NCBI GenBank assembly: GCA_029260755.1
Contig: JAJDCQ010000121.1
Coordinates: 1-38,173 of the forward strand
Length of the DNA stretch: 38,173 nt
Source of the DNA: Planctomycetota bacterium
GTDB lineage: Bacteria; Planctomycetota; J058; JAJDCQ01
Direction: 5' to 3'
Position numbers and translations under genes: made by a program. Of this stretch, positions 8,001 to 14,509 are shown in pieces. Numbering within the stretch: the first letter of the stretch is position 1; each line of letters begins with the position of its first letter. The notes under the pieces were generated by a model. The model saw nothing but the letters and a program-made list of their open reading frames with translations. It did no database searches and had not been told where the DNA came from.

Positions 8001-9213
8001 GCTCACGAAGCTCTTCCCGTGCTGGGCGACGACCGCGCGACGGGCGGGGGACATCCTGCCCGTCGAGGCGGCGACGTTCGACCTCGTCGTGATCGACGAG
8101 GCGAGTCAGTGCGACCTCGCGACGACGGCGCCGCTCCTCCACCGGGCGCGGCGCGCCGTGATCGTCGGCGACCCGGCTCAGCTCTCCCATGTGTGCTTCC
8201 TCGCGCGACGGCACGAGGATCGGGCGTGGGATGAGGCGGAGCTACCGCGGCGTCGGCGCGAGGAGCTCCGGATGAGCCGCCGGAGCCTCTTCGACGTGGC
8301 CGCCGACGCCGTCTCCCCCGACGCCCACGCCTCCCTCGACGAGCACTTCCGGAGCCATCCCTCGATCGTCGCCTTCTCGAACGATCGGTTCTACGACGGT
8401 CGCCTGAGCGTCATGACCCATCGACCGGGTCAGGAGCCGAACGCCGTTCGCTGGGAGCGCACCTCGGGCGAGCGGCTCGAGAAGAGCACCGTCAACCCGG
8501 TGGAGGTCGAGGCGGTCCGCCGCCTGGTGAAGGACGACCTCGTCCGCGACCGTCCGATCCGATCGATCGGGGTCGTCAGCCCGTTCCGCGACCACGCCGA
8601 CGCGATCCAGACCGCGCTCATCGGGGCGCTCACCGGGGCCGAGGTCCGCGACCACGAGCTGGTCGTCGGCACCGCCCACGGCCTCCAGGGCGACGAGAAG
8701 GACGTCGTCGTCCTCGCGACGAGCGTCGACCCCGCGGCGCAGGCGGCCAGCCTGCGCTTCCTCCAGAACCCGAACGTGTGGAACGTCGCCATCACCCGCG
8801 CCCGGCACCGCCTCCACGTCGTGACCTCGGTCGGCCCGGACACGCTGCCGCCGGGGCTGCTGCGCGACTACCTCGAGTCGGTCAGCGCGCCGGTCCAGGC
8901 GGAGACCTGGGCGGGCGGCGAGCCGCGGACCCACCTCGCCGCCGAGCTCGCCGAGATGCTCCGGCCGTTCGGCGTGGTCCTGACGGCCTTCGCGACGGCG
9001 GGGACGGTCGTGGACGTCCTGTTGATCCGGGAGGGAGAGGCCTCCCTCGCGATCGTCTGCGACGGGACCGACGAGGACGGCGAGGGCGACCCGCTCGAGG
9101 AGCTCGAGAGCCTCGCCCGGGCCGGCTACCGCCCGGTCCGCTTCTCCGAGCGAGCCTGGCTGGCCGACGGGGCGCGCGTGATGGCGGAGCTCGGGATGCT
9201 CCTCGAGAGCTGA
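5056..9213 (+). CDS. Ser/Thr protein kinase fused to DUF4011-type SF1 helicase with degenerate nuclease-like tail
   Basis: A 1385-residue fusion. After a Pro/Glu-rich disordered tail (1-80) comes a Hanks kinase (about 85-335): LGRGGMGVV glycine loop near 92, AVK lysine near 122, HRDVKPANI near 211, DFG near 232 and MAPEQ near 257, so all catalytic residues are present. Residues about 395-500 resemble the DUF4011 domain that precedes certain SF1 helicases. The helicase has Walker A GPPGTGKTH (about 646), a long charged, helical insert of some 360 residues, Walker B VVIDEASQCD (about 1011), HGLQGDEKDVVV (about 1203) and motif VI NVAITRARHRLHV (about 1242). The last 100 residues resemble the MTES_1575 restriction-endonuclease-like domain, but the usual ECDG reads VCDG, so cleavage is doubtful. 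No membrane span follows the kinase. The enzyme should be cytoplasmic and act on nucleic acid under phosphorylation control; a defence or damage-response role is inference. Confidence 0.9.
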   Translation: MADEVLTRRPGPNEPEPEDTPRGPARDEHALPRRRGPAATPEAKAEPDPQPEPTTPLDHSLVAEAEKAAPSESGDDLPPFEALSAEYRVIRELGRGGMGVVHLVERHSAAGLPPSAGGYRLAVKRVAPGADLERLRNEARIMKGLDHPGIVSIHDVLDDGEQLAIVMELVDGDDLDAQIERDGPLAPDAVFTIASGVAEALAYAHDEGAIHRDVKPANILVDAATGAPKLTDFGLARAGTTSSLTTEATVLGTLDYMAPEQRRSAAAADARSDVYALGATIYRMLTGASPRVIRESLIADEQLREVILRCLEEDPRKRFKSMRELLHVLRRIQRTRQAEREPEPTAASSPFLRSFVRFLGDCHRALHRREESIDIRKDGSEVLPLDAAARGRIAESSQLLLTARHELEWAARHASSGRESAIALGALFVTGAVPDGESTRDVCAPLLTIPLAIVEAAGGRTALAVEEDSFEPNHALLRALGLEAEGEDEDAFDAGELPAFPLTGASAEAFLEAVRDRTPKVEWSDRLPLRAAGSTREEVGPDGLLDWYRSRMSRTGGLRVLPGMVAIRGKVTETGGTVGKELEAMANADLDTTSLAALYDPESYAPVDRPEPTRLFPSAALPMELSPAQTDAVLNARHRPISVVTGPPGTGKTHVIAAIVLDHILAGKTVLVGSGLEKAVEVAVDRITDLAGVWSAARSGGRRTQRGLAETLEKLASAPWSRARKSPAPSPARLELQTRDAELALARRDEAAEQLRAAVEAEREWGALARKVAALEREINGIAAGSDEGAELFPGALRDGLPGIGDGWRSAWVEPPHHRASRRASIDRARAACDRLDGRPGFFRRVLGSFRLRRAVRGLGVNPQATARAVELGLVVRRARAAVEMAQHVEHVLALEERFDELRAILGATPMPAHDAWRSRRQADEQLWREARRMLERGLTARHRALRGDKGFRDAVRRLIQALRRRDPRLKEELLQGTTTGLLTKLFPCWATTARRAGDILPVEAATFDLVVIDEASQCDLATTAPLLHRARRAVIVGDPAQLSHVCFLARRHEDRAWDEAELPRRRREELRMSRRSLFDVAADAVSPDAHASLDEHFRSHPSIVAFSNDRFYDGRLSVMTHRPGQEPNAVRWERTSGERLEKSTVNPVEVEAVRRLVKDDLVRDRPIRSIGVVSPFRDHADAIQTALIGALTGAEVRDHELVVGTAHGLQGDEKDVVVLATSVDPAAQAASLRFLQNPNVWNVAITRARHRLHVVTSVGPDTLPPGLLRDYLESVSAPVQAETWAGGEPRTHLAAELAEMLRPFGVVLTAFATAGTVVDVLLIREGEASLAIVCDGTDEDGEGDPLEELESLARAGYRPVRFSERAWLADGARVMAELGMLLES

Positions 9214-9254
9214 CCCTCCCGGTCCGAAGGCCTGGACCTGGCTCCTCGGAGCGG

Positions 9255-9260
9255 TAGAAT
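9255..9260 (+). promoter_or_regulatory. Candidate -10 element TAGAAT before the 122-aa gene
   Basis: TAGAAT ends nine bases before the ATG at 9270, and no Shine-Dalgarno sequence lies between. This spacing would give a transcript with almost no leader. It lies in the 56-bp gap after the kinase-helicase gene, so the small gene may have its own promoter. Confidence 0.35.
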
Positions 9261-9269
9261 CCGCCTCCC

Positions 9270-9638
9270 ATGAGCGAACCGAACGACGAGCCGAGCGACG
9301 TGCCTTCGGGCGTCCCCGCGAAGTCGGTCGAGGTCGAGCGCCTCGTCGACATGGTCGAGGCGCTCTTCGACGAGGTCATCGATCAGCAGGCGGCGAAGGT
9401 GCTCGTCATCGCGAACGAGGTCCACCCCGGCCTCACCTCGGACGACGTGATGCAGCCCCACGACTTCGCCGACCTCTACGCCGACCCCATCTTCCAGTTC
9501 GAGGACGGGATCCTGGCCGGCCTCCGCGCCGCGCAGGTGGCCGTCCGGAGCCGGGTCTACCGCGACCTCGGCTTCCGGAACCTCCCGCCTCCGGGCGGCG
9601 GGTTCGCCGGCCCGGCGTCGGGAGGGAAGGGGGGCTGA
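9270..9638 (+). CDS. Hypothetical 122-aa acidic protein between kinase-helicase and FHA genes
   Basis: I do not recognise this family. The 122-residue product is acidic at the N-terminus (SEPNDEPSDVPSGVP), has a predicted helical core from about residue 20 to 100 (EVERLVDMVEALFDEVIDQQ is strongly amphipathic, then a second helix around FEDGILAGLRAAQVAVRSRV), and ends in a Gly/Pro-rich tail. There is no signal peptide, membrane span or cysteine. Codon use matches its neighbours, supporting a real gene. It sits 56 bp after the kinase-helicase gene and 55 bp before the FHA gene on the same strand, so it may be an adaptor or target of that pair; the sequence alone does not show this. Confidence 0.75.
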   Translation: MSEPNDEPSDVPSGVPAKSVEVERLVDMVEALFDEVIDQQAAKVLVIANEVHPGLTSDDVMQPHDFADLYADPIFQFEDGILAGLRAAQVAVRSRVYRDLGFRNLPPPGGGFAGPASGGKGG

Positions 9639-9677
9639 GGGCGCCGTCGGCGCCTCGCGAACCGGCGAGCCCGGTGC

Positions 9678-9683
9678 TATCGT
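9678..9683 (+). promoter_or_regulatory. Candidate -10 element TATCGT before the FHA gene
   Basis: TATCGT ends ten bases before the ATG at 9694. A GAGG also occurs six bases before the ATG, so ordinary initiation on a longer transcript is equally possible. Confidence 0.25.
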
Positions 9684-9693
9684 CGAGGCACCC

Positions 9694-10719
9694 ATGACCA
9701 ACTGCCCCCATTGCGGCAAGGCGAACCCGCCTGCCCAGCGCAAGTGCCGAAGCTGCCAGGGCTACCTTCCCGTCACGGGCGCGGAGGCATCGGGCGGCGG
9801 CCTGAAGAAGCTGTTCCGCCGGGTCGGCCCCGACAACGCCAAGGCCGCGACCGCGAAGCCGGCCGGCCAGCAGAAGAACCGCTGGACCCAGACGGACATG
9901 ATCGACGTCGCGGCGCTCCAGCAGGCGGCCCTCGCCTCGCCGACGGCGGCCCCGCCCCAGGTGAAGATGCAGGTCGGGCGGATCAACCCCGAGGTCGCCG
10001 CGCCGACCGCGACCCCGTCGGGACCTCGTCTCGTCTGCCGCGACCTCCCGCCGGTTCCCCTCGCCCCCGGCATCCGCCTGACGATCGGGCGGGAGGACTT
10101 CTGCGACATCGTCCTCGTCAGCTCGCTCGTCAGCCGGCGCCACGCCGTCCTGACCGCGGTCGGCCGCACCTACTGCCTGATCGACCTCGGCAGTGCGAAC
10201 GGGACCTTCGTGAACGGCGTGCGCCTGCAGGAGAACCTGCCGATGCAGCTCACGCCGGGCGACGTCCTCTCGATCGGCAACATCACGATGCGCTTCGCCA
10301 CCGGCGACGGCAGCGACGAGCGCCGCAGCGGCACCCAGCAGGTCGCCGGCGGGAGCACCACCCGGCTCAAGGTGAACAAGGAGGTCGCCGCGGGGCTCCA
10401 GGGCAAGCTCTCGGAGATGTCACTCCTCGAGCTGCTCCAGTCGATGCACCTCTACGGCAAGAGCGGCGTGCTCCGGGTGTTCATCGGCGCCGACGAGGCC
10501 TGGATCATGATCAACGAGGGCGAGCTCCACGCGGCCTCGTTCGCGGGCCTGATGGGAGCCGAGGCGATCCGTCAGATGCTGATGCTCGCCGACGGCGACT
10601 TCGTCTTCCAGAAGCCCGGTCCGAACTTCCCCCTCGGCCAGCGGCAGTTCACCGAGACGATCCAGAAGGTGCTGATCGACTTCCAGCGCGAGATGGACGA
10701 GCGCGCCCGGCAGAGCTGA
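9694..10719 (+). CDS. Zinc ribbon-FHA-DUF4388 (PATAN) protein
   Basis: A 341-residue signalling protein with three modules. Residues 4-24 form a short zinc ribbon (CPHCGK, then CRSCQ). After a basic linker comes an FHA domain (about 125-205) with IGRED, SRRH and GSANGTFVNG, the three loops that contact phosphothreonine, so binding should be intact. From about 234 to the end is a DUF4388/PATAN domain (GLQGKLSEMSLLELLQSMHL, then GELHAASF), found in two-component and GTPase-linked proteins of Myxococcota and Planctomycetota. There is no membrane span. Its place downstream of a kinase fusion suggests it could read kinase-made phosphothreonines, but FHA proteins are numerous in such genomes. It ends in a convergent gap containing a repeat. 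Confidence 0.88.
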   Translation: MTNCPHCGKANPPAQRKCRSCQGYLPVTGAEASGGGLKKLFRRVGPDNAKAATAKPAGQQKNRWTQTDMIDVAALQQAALASPTAAPPQVKMQVGRINPEVAAPTATPSGPRLVCRDLPPVPLAPGIRLTIGREDFCDIVLVSSLVSRRHAVLTAVGRTYCLIDLGSANGTFVNGVRLQENLPMQLTPGDVLSIGNITMRFATGDGSDERRSGTQQVAGGSTTRLKVNKEVAAGLQGKLSEMSLLELLQSMHLYGKSGVLRVFIGADEAWIMINEGELHAASFAGLMGAEAIRQMLMLADGDFVFQKPGPNFPLGQRQFTETIQKVLIDFQREMDERARQS

Positions 10720-10759
10720 CGGGCGCTCGCACGCGAACGGCGCTCGCACGCGAACGGCG

Positions 10760-10812
10760 CTTCGCCTTCGGCGAAGAGGATGTCACCACGGAGACACGGA
10801 GGACACGGAGAG
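10760..10812 (+). repeat. CACGGAGACACGGAGG intergenic repeat, copy A
   Basis: Begins with a small hairpin (CTTCGCC...GGCGAAG) and continues GAGGATG, then CCACGGAGACACGGAGGACA. It lies in the gap between the convergent FHA and GNAT genes. Related copies are at 19974-20026, 20069-20119 and, reversed, 20169-20221. An imperfect tandem of CGCTCGCACGCGAACGG (10724-10758) precedes it. Confidence 0.8.
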
Positions 10813-10889
10813 GCTCTGCCCGGGCCCCGTCCTTCGCCTGCTCGGTGCCCTCTCGACAGACCTCCCGTCGAGCCCCGGACGGGCGCGGA

Positions 10890-10988
10890 TCAGTCGGAGA
10901 AGAACTCGTCGGGATGGCTGCGGATGTACGCGGCCATGAGCTCGTAGACCTCGCCGATGGTCTCGCCGTAGGCGAGCTCGCTCGCTGC
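10890..10988 (-). other. Coding-like tail just past the GNAT stop, in the -1 frame
   Basis: Directly past the GNAT stop, the -1 frame on the minus strand is open for 32 codons: AASELAYGETIGEVYELMAA followed by YIRSHPDEFFSD and a stop. It shares one base with the GNAT stop codon. It keeps G/C third positions and has a protein-like composition with amphipathic helix character. The only ATG in frame (10937) would give 15 residues. Possibilities are a -1 frameshift extending GNAT, a base-call error in GNAT, or the end of a lost gene. Confidence 0.35.
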
Positions 10989-11449
10989 TACACGAGGTCC
11001 TCCTCGTAGAGCCGGTAGTCGCTGGCGCGCATCCCCACTCGCTCGTAGACCGTCTGCGCGCCGGTGTTGTCGCGCTCGACGTAGAGCCGGATCCCGCAGG
11101 CGCCGTCGGCGCGGGCGAGGTTGCGGACCTCGTCGTGGAGCGCCCGGTAGACGCCGGAGCGACGCGCATCCGCCCGGACGTAGACGCTCTGGATCCAGAA
11201 GAAGTCGGCGTCGCGCCAGTCGCTCCACTCGTAGGTGACCAGGAGCGAGCCGACCACCTCGCCGCCCCGCTCGGCCACGATGTAGCGACCCCGCCGCGGA
11301 TCCTCGAAGAGCCCGGCGACGCCGCGACGGAGCCTCTCGCGGTCGAGCTCCCGGCCTTCGGTCTCGAGCGCCATCGCCGCGTTCCAGTCGACGAGGACGG
11401 CGGCATCGTCCGGGCGAGCGGCCCGGACGGTGAGCTCGGCTTCGGCCAT
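10988..11449 (-). CDS. GNAT-family N-acetyltransferase
   Basis: A 153-residue GNAT enzyme, transferring an acetyl group from acetyl-CoA to an amine; the substrate is unknown. It begins LTVRAARPDDAAVLVDWN, a typical N-terminal strand-helix. The core strand is FFWIQSVYVRADARRSGVYR; the usual acetyl-CoA loop RxxGxG/A is present as RRSGVY, a slightly altered form. The C-terminal GIRLYVERDNTGAQTVYERV with GM is the usual last motif. The ATG shares its A with the TGA of the upstream 583-aa gene (TGATG), so translation is likely coupled. A coding-like stretch continues past its stop in another frame. It is the last gene of the minus-strand cluster. Confidence 0.88.
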   Translation of the reverse strand: MAEAELTVRAARPDDAAVLVDWNAAMALETEGRELDRERLRRGVAGLFEDPRRGRYIVAERGGEVVGSLLVTYEWSDWRDADFFWIQSVYVRADARRSGVYRALHDEVRNLARADGACGIRLYVERDNTGAQTVYERVGMRASDYRLYEEDLV

Positions 11450-13200
11450 CAGAACGCGTCCTCGCCCTCGTCGTAGCTGTCGTCGTAGAAGGCGTTGAAG
11501 AACTCCGCGCTCGAGAGGCCGACGACGCCCTCGCCGTCCCCCGCGCCATCTCCCTCGCCCGGGAGCGGGTCGAACTCGTCGTCCGGAATCAGCCCTCGCG
11601 GGAGGCGGACCGTCGTCGCGAACGGGAGGAAGTAGACGACGTTGCTCTTCGGATCGGTGAAGCGATGGATCCGGAGGCCGCGCCGCGATGGCGTCATGGC
11701 GTTTCGGAAGAGAACGACGAGCGAGTGGAGCGGATCGTCCTCGAAGACCTCTTCGCCGTCCTCGACGGTCATCGCTATGTCGTCCCGCCAGGTCTCGCCG
11801 CCGGCGGCCAGCTCGATCCGGAGGGCGTTGGTGCGTCCGCGGAGGCGCTTCACCCGCGCGTTGTCGAGCGGCAGCATCCCGTGGCTCGCCGCCGCCACGT
11901 CGCGGATGAGCCGCTTGAAGAAGGCGACCAGCTTGCGCGCGGGCGTGTCGTCCTCCGACGGGATCTCGACGTGGAAGAAGGCGAGGCCGGTCGCCGGGTG
12001 CTCCCCGCGGGCGTAGGTGCCGGCGACGGCGGCGCGGGCCGTGGTCACGTAGCTCCCGGGCATCGCGTCGAACCAGCCCTTGTCGTCGAGGGCGGCGAAG
12101 TAGTCGTCGGCGAAGTCGGGCAGCTCGACCCGCTCGGGCTCGGCCTCGGCGTCGCCGCCCGAGCTCACCTCGCTCTCGCTCCCGGCCGCGGCGGCCGCCG
12201 CGACGTCGTCGAGGAGGTCGTACTCGAGCTCCTTCCACTCGGTCTCGATCGACACGCGGTTCCCGTTCGGGGCGCGGAGGTTCGCCTTGCGGGCGACGCC
12301 GCGGCACTCGTCGACGAGCCGCTCGACGCGGTGACGCGCGGCCGCGTCATCGGGCACCGCGCTCGAGTTGATCCGGATGACGATCGGCCCCTCGAACCCC
12401 GCCATCTCGCCGATGACGTGGGTGTAGGCGTCGAGCTCGTAGGCGATCGCCCGGAGCAGCTCGTCGATCCCCTCGCACGTCAGCAGGATCACGAGCGTCC
12501 CGACGCCGTCGTCGTCGACGACCAGCGGCGGGGCGCGGTACCACGTCACCTCGTCGTCGGCCACGCCGGGCGCGGCCGTGTCGCTGTCGATGTCGCCGGG
12601 CACGGGCGGCTCGTCGCTGTCCGCCTCCTCGTAGAGGCTGTCGAGCGAGACGAGCACGCCGCTCTCGGAGGTGAACACGAGCGGGAAGAGGGCCGGCCCT
12701 CGCTTCTCCTCGGCGTCGAAGAAGCGCTCGGTGACCCACTCCTCGAGACCGGCGGCGAGCTCCTCGTCCTCGGGGCAGGCGATCATCGTCTTGCGCGTCG
12801 GCATCGCGACGAGGAGGCGCTCGCTCGCGAACCAGCGCTGCGCCTGCCGGAGCAGCTTCCCGCTGAGGAGGTCGCTCGCGGTCAGGTCATCGCCCCGGCG
12901 GATCAGCACCTTCGCCTTGCGCCGGCCCCACTGGACCTTCCGCGGCTTCCAGCCGGGCCGCCCGGGGCGCGTGACGAGGTTCTTGAGCGCCTTGCGCTCG
13001 ACCCGGTCGAGGTCGATCCCGTTCGTCTCCGCGTGCTTCCGCGAGAGGTAGGCGGCCGTCTCCCCGGCGCGTCCGTAGGCGACGATCGGCATCCGGCGCG
13101 ACCGGAACGTGGGGAGGAGCTTGCGGGTGAGGCACCGCCGGCGGCCCCGCCAGCCGGCGGGGTGGAGGATCGGGACGAGGCTTCCGAGGTCGGTCGCCAT
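11449..13200 (-). CDS. Hypothetical protein, N-terminal part DUF1444-like
   Basis: A 583-residue cytoplasmic protein with no signal peptide or membrane span. The first 50 residues are basic. Residues about 85-200 weakly resemble DUF1444 (a segment on loss-tolerant values such as RRGDDLTASDLLSGKLLRQA, then LLVAMPTRKTMIACPEDEEL). A middle segment (about 205-320) alternates strands and helices with ELDAYTHVIGEMAGFEGPI. An acidic Ser/Gly/Glu linker around 350-365 leads to a second globular part (about 370-545) with no family I recognise. The tail is very acidic (YDDSYDEGEDAF). The start at 13200 is nine bases after the HAD gene's stop, and its stop overlaps the GNAT start, so the three genes form one operon. 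No function can be assigned. Confidence 0.7.
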   Translation of the reverse strand: MATDLGSLVPILHPAGWRGRRRCLTRKLLPTFRSRRMPIVAYGRAGETAAYLSRKHAETNGIDLDRVERKALKNLVTRPGRPGWKPRKVQWGRRKAKVLIRRGDDLTASDLLSGKLLRQAQRWFASERLLVAMPTRKTMIACPEDEELAAGLEEWVTERFFDAEEKRGPALFPLVFTSESGVLVSLDSLYEEADSDEPPVPGDIDSDTAAPGVADDEVTWYRAPPLVVDDDGVGTLVILLTCEGIDELLRAIAYELDAYTHVIGEMAGFEGPIVIRINSSAVPDDAAARHRVERLVDECRGVARKANLRAPNGNRVSIETEWKELEYDLLDDVAAAAAAGSESEVSSGGDAEAEPERVELPDFADDYFAALDDKGWFDAMPGSYVTTARAAVAGTYARGEHPATGLAFFHVEIPSEDDTPARKLVAFFKRLIRDVAAASHGMLPLDNARVKRLRGRTNALRIELAAGGETWRDDIAMTVEDGEEVFEDDPLHSLVVLFRNAMTPSRRGLRIHRFTDPKSNVVYFLPFATTVRLPRGLIPDDEFDPLPGEGDGAGDGEGVVGLSSAEFFNAFYDDSYDEGEDAF

Positions 13201-13209
13201 GGTCGCGCC

Positions 13210-14394
13210 TCAGAGGAGCTCGGGCGGCGTCAGCGGCCGGCCGGGCGAGGTGTCCGTCCCCGAGTCGCCCGCCCCGTCGGCGCCGGCGACGGCGCCCTCG
13301 TCCTCGGGCGGAGCGTAGCGGACCGATCCGGGGAGCAGCTTGGCCTCGAGGAACCGCTCGAAGACCTCCGCCACCCGGGGCGCCCCCACGAGGCGCCGCC
13401 GCTCCGCATCGAGGATGGACGTCAGGAGGTCGAGATCGCTACCGCCCGCGTCCTCGAGCCAGCTCCGGGCGACCCGGACGAGCGCCTCGAGGTTCAGCCG
13501 ATCGTCGGCGAAGAGCCGGAGCGCGGCCTGGAGGAGGTCGGCGACGCCGCAGACGAGACCGACCGTGCTCCGCTCGAACGGCGCGAGCGCCTCGGGGGGG
13601 CGGTTGCCGGTGAGCCGGATGAGGATCCGGTCGACCCGATCCGCGCCCGGGACGTAGCCATCGAGGAGGCCGTGAAGGACCTGGCGCTCCTCGGCGTTGA
13701 CCTCGGCCTGGGCGAGCGCCCGGTCGAGGGCGGCGCCCGCGAGGCGGCCGGCATCGACGTCCGCGAACAGGGTGTAGATCAGCGCGTCCTGCTCGCTGTC
13801 GTCGCCGACGAGGACGACCCGGGCGCCCTCGGGGAGGTCGCGGGCGTGGAGGAAGAGGGCGGCGAGCTTGTAGGGGACCTGCCGGCGGTAGTGCGCGGCG
13901 GCCCCGAAGATCCGACCGCGGCGGATCGACCGCCAGGCGCGCTTGAGGGTGACGCCGTCGAACGGCACGCCGTCCTGCCGGAGCTTCTCCTCGAGCACCT
14001 CGCGCATCTGCCGCGGGCTCGCGCTGACGAAGTAGATCGCGGGCGACTCCTCCCCCGGCGGGCCCGAGTCGTGCAGCGCCCGGAGGAGCGCCGGCGCGCC
14101 GGGGACGTGCTGCTTCTGGTGCGCCTTCTCGAACGCGATCGACAGGATCCCGAGCTTGCCCCGCCCCTCGAGGTCGGTCGCGAGGTAGGTCTCGTCGATG
14201 TCCCAGATGTGGACGTCGCCGGTCCAGCCGTCGGGGAAGCTCCGCGTTCCCCGCGCCTCGAGCCAGTCGGTCGTCTCGGCGCGGCTCTTGCGCAGGCGAT
14301 CCGACGCCCGCTTCGGCGCGGACGGCCCCTCCTCGGACGCTCCCGGCGTCGAGGGATCCTCGGGCGGTCTCGGGGCTCGCGTGCTCTCCGACAC
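13210..14394 (-). CDS. App1-like HAD phosphatase domain protein (DUF2183-type)
   Basis: A 394-residue protein whose middle (about 60-215) matches the LNS2/App1-like HAD phosphatase family, whose yeast member App1 is a phosphatidate phosphatase. HIWDIDETYLATD (about 62-74) gives the DxDxT nucleophile motif, IYFVSASPRQM (about 119-129) gives motif II, a VPYK lysine (about 168-171) follows, and VVLVGDDSEQDALIY (about 187-201) supplies the terminal acidic pair. The C-terminal 170 residues are helical and unassigned. The N-terminal 40 are Pro/Ser-rich with no signal sequence. It lies downstream of plsB and gpsA homologs, consistent with phosphatidate or lipid-phosphate metabolism, though App1-like enzymes are not all lipid-specific. 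Confidence 0.8.
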   Translation of the reverse strand: MSESTRAPRPPEDPSTPGASEEGPSAPKRASDRLRKSRAETTDWLEARGTRSFPDGWTGDVHIWDIDETYLATDLEGRGKLGILSIAFEKAHQKQHVPGAPALLRALHDSGPPGEESPAIYFVSASPRQMREVLEEKLRQDGVPFDGVTLKRAWRSIRRGRIFGAAAHYRRQVPYKLAALFLHARDLPEGARVVLVGDDSEQDALIYTLFADVDAGRLAGAALDRALAQAEVNAEERQVLHGLLDGYVPGADRVDRILIRLTGNRPPEALAPFERSTVGLVCGVADLLQAALRLFADDRLNLEALVRVARSWLEDAGGSDLDLLTSILDAERRRLVGAPRVAEVFERFLEAKLLPGSVRYAPPEDEGAVAGADGAGDSGTDTSPGRPLTPPELL

Positions 14395-14456
14395 GGAAGT
14401 CTCGATCTCCTCCTGGCCGGGTTCGGTCGGGCTCGTCGGCCGCGCTCGGACCTCTT

Positions 14457-14509
14457 CTAGCCCGCATTATTCACGAGCATCCATGATGCTCGTGAATAAT
14501 GCGGGCTAG
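14457..14509. repeat. Perfect 25-bp palindrome with 3-nt loop
   Basis: The arms 14457-14481 and 14485-14509 are exact reverse complements around CAT. Each arm runs CTAGCCCGCATTATTCACGA then GCATC when read inward. The arms are much more AT-rich than the surroundings. The outer CTAG on the gpsA side supplies the gpsA stop codon. There is no flanking T-run, so an ordinary rho-independent terminator is not indicated; a collapsed transposon end pair or a small mobile palindrome fits better. It separates gpsA from the HAD phosphatase gene. Confidence 0.95.

Noticed and set aside
5056..9213. Known BREX PglW assignment
   Set aside because: A kinase is present but no other BREX gene (pglX, pglZ, brxC) is nearby, and the helicase is of the DUF4011/Upf1-like type.
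11665..14460. 931-codon plus-strand frame
   Set aside because: Antisense shadow of the minus-strand operon, Glu/Arg/Gly-rich, no domain; the minus-strand genes have clear families and linked starts and stops.
14457..14509. Palindrome as ordinary rho-independent terminator
   Set aside because: No T-run on either side, loop of only three bases, and the stem overlaps the gpsA stop codon; kept as a repeat instead.
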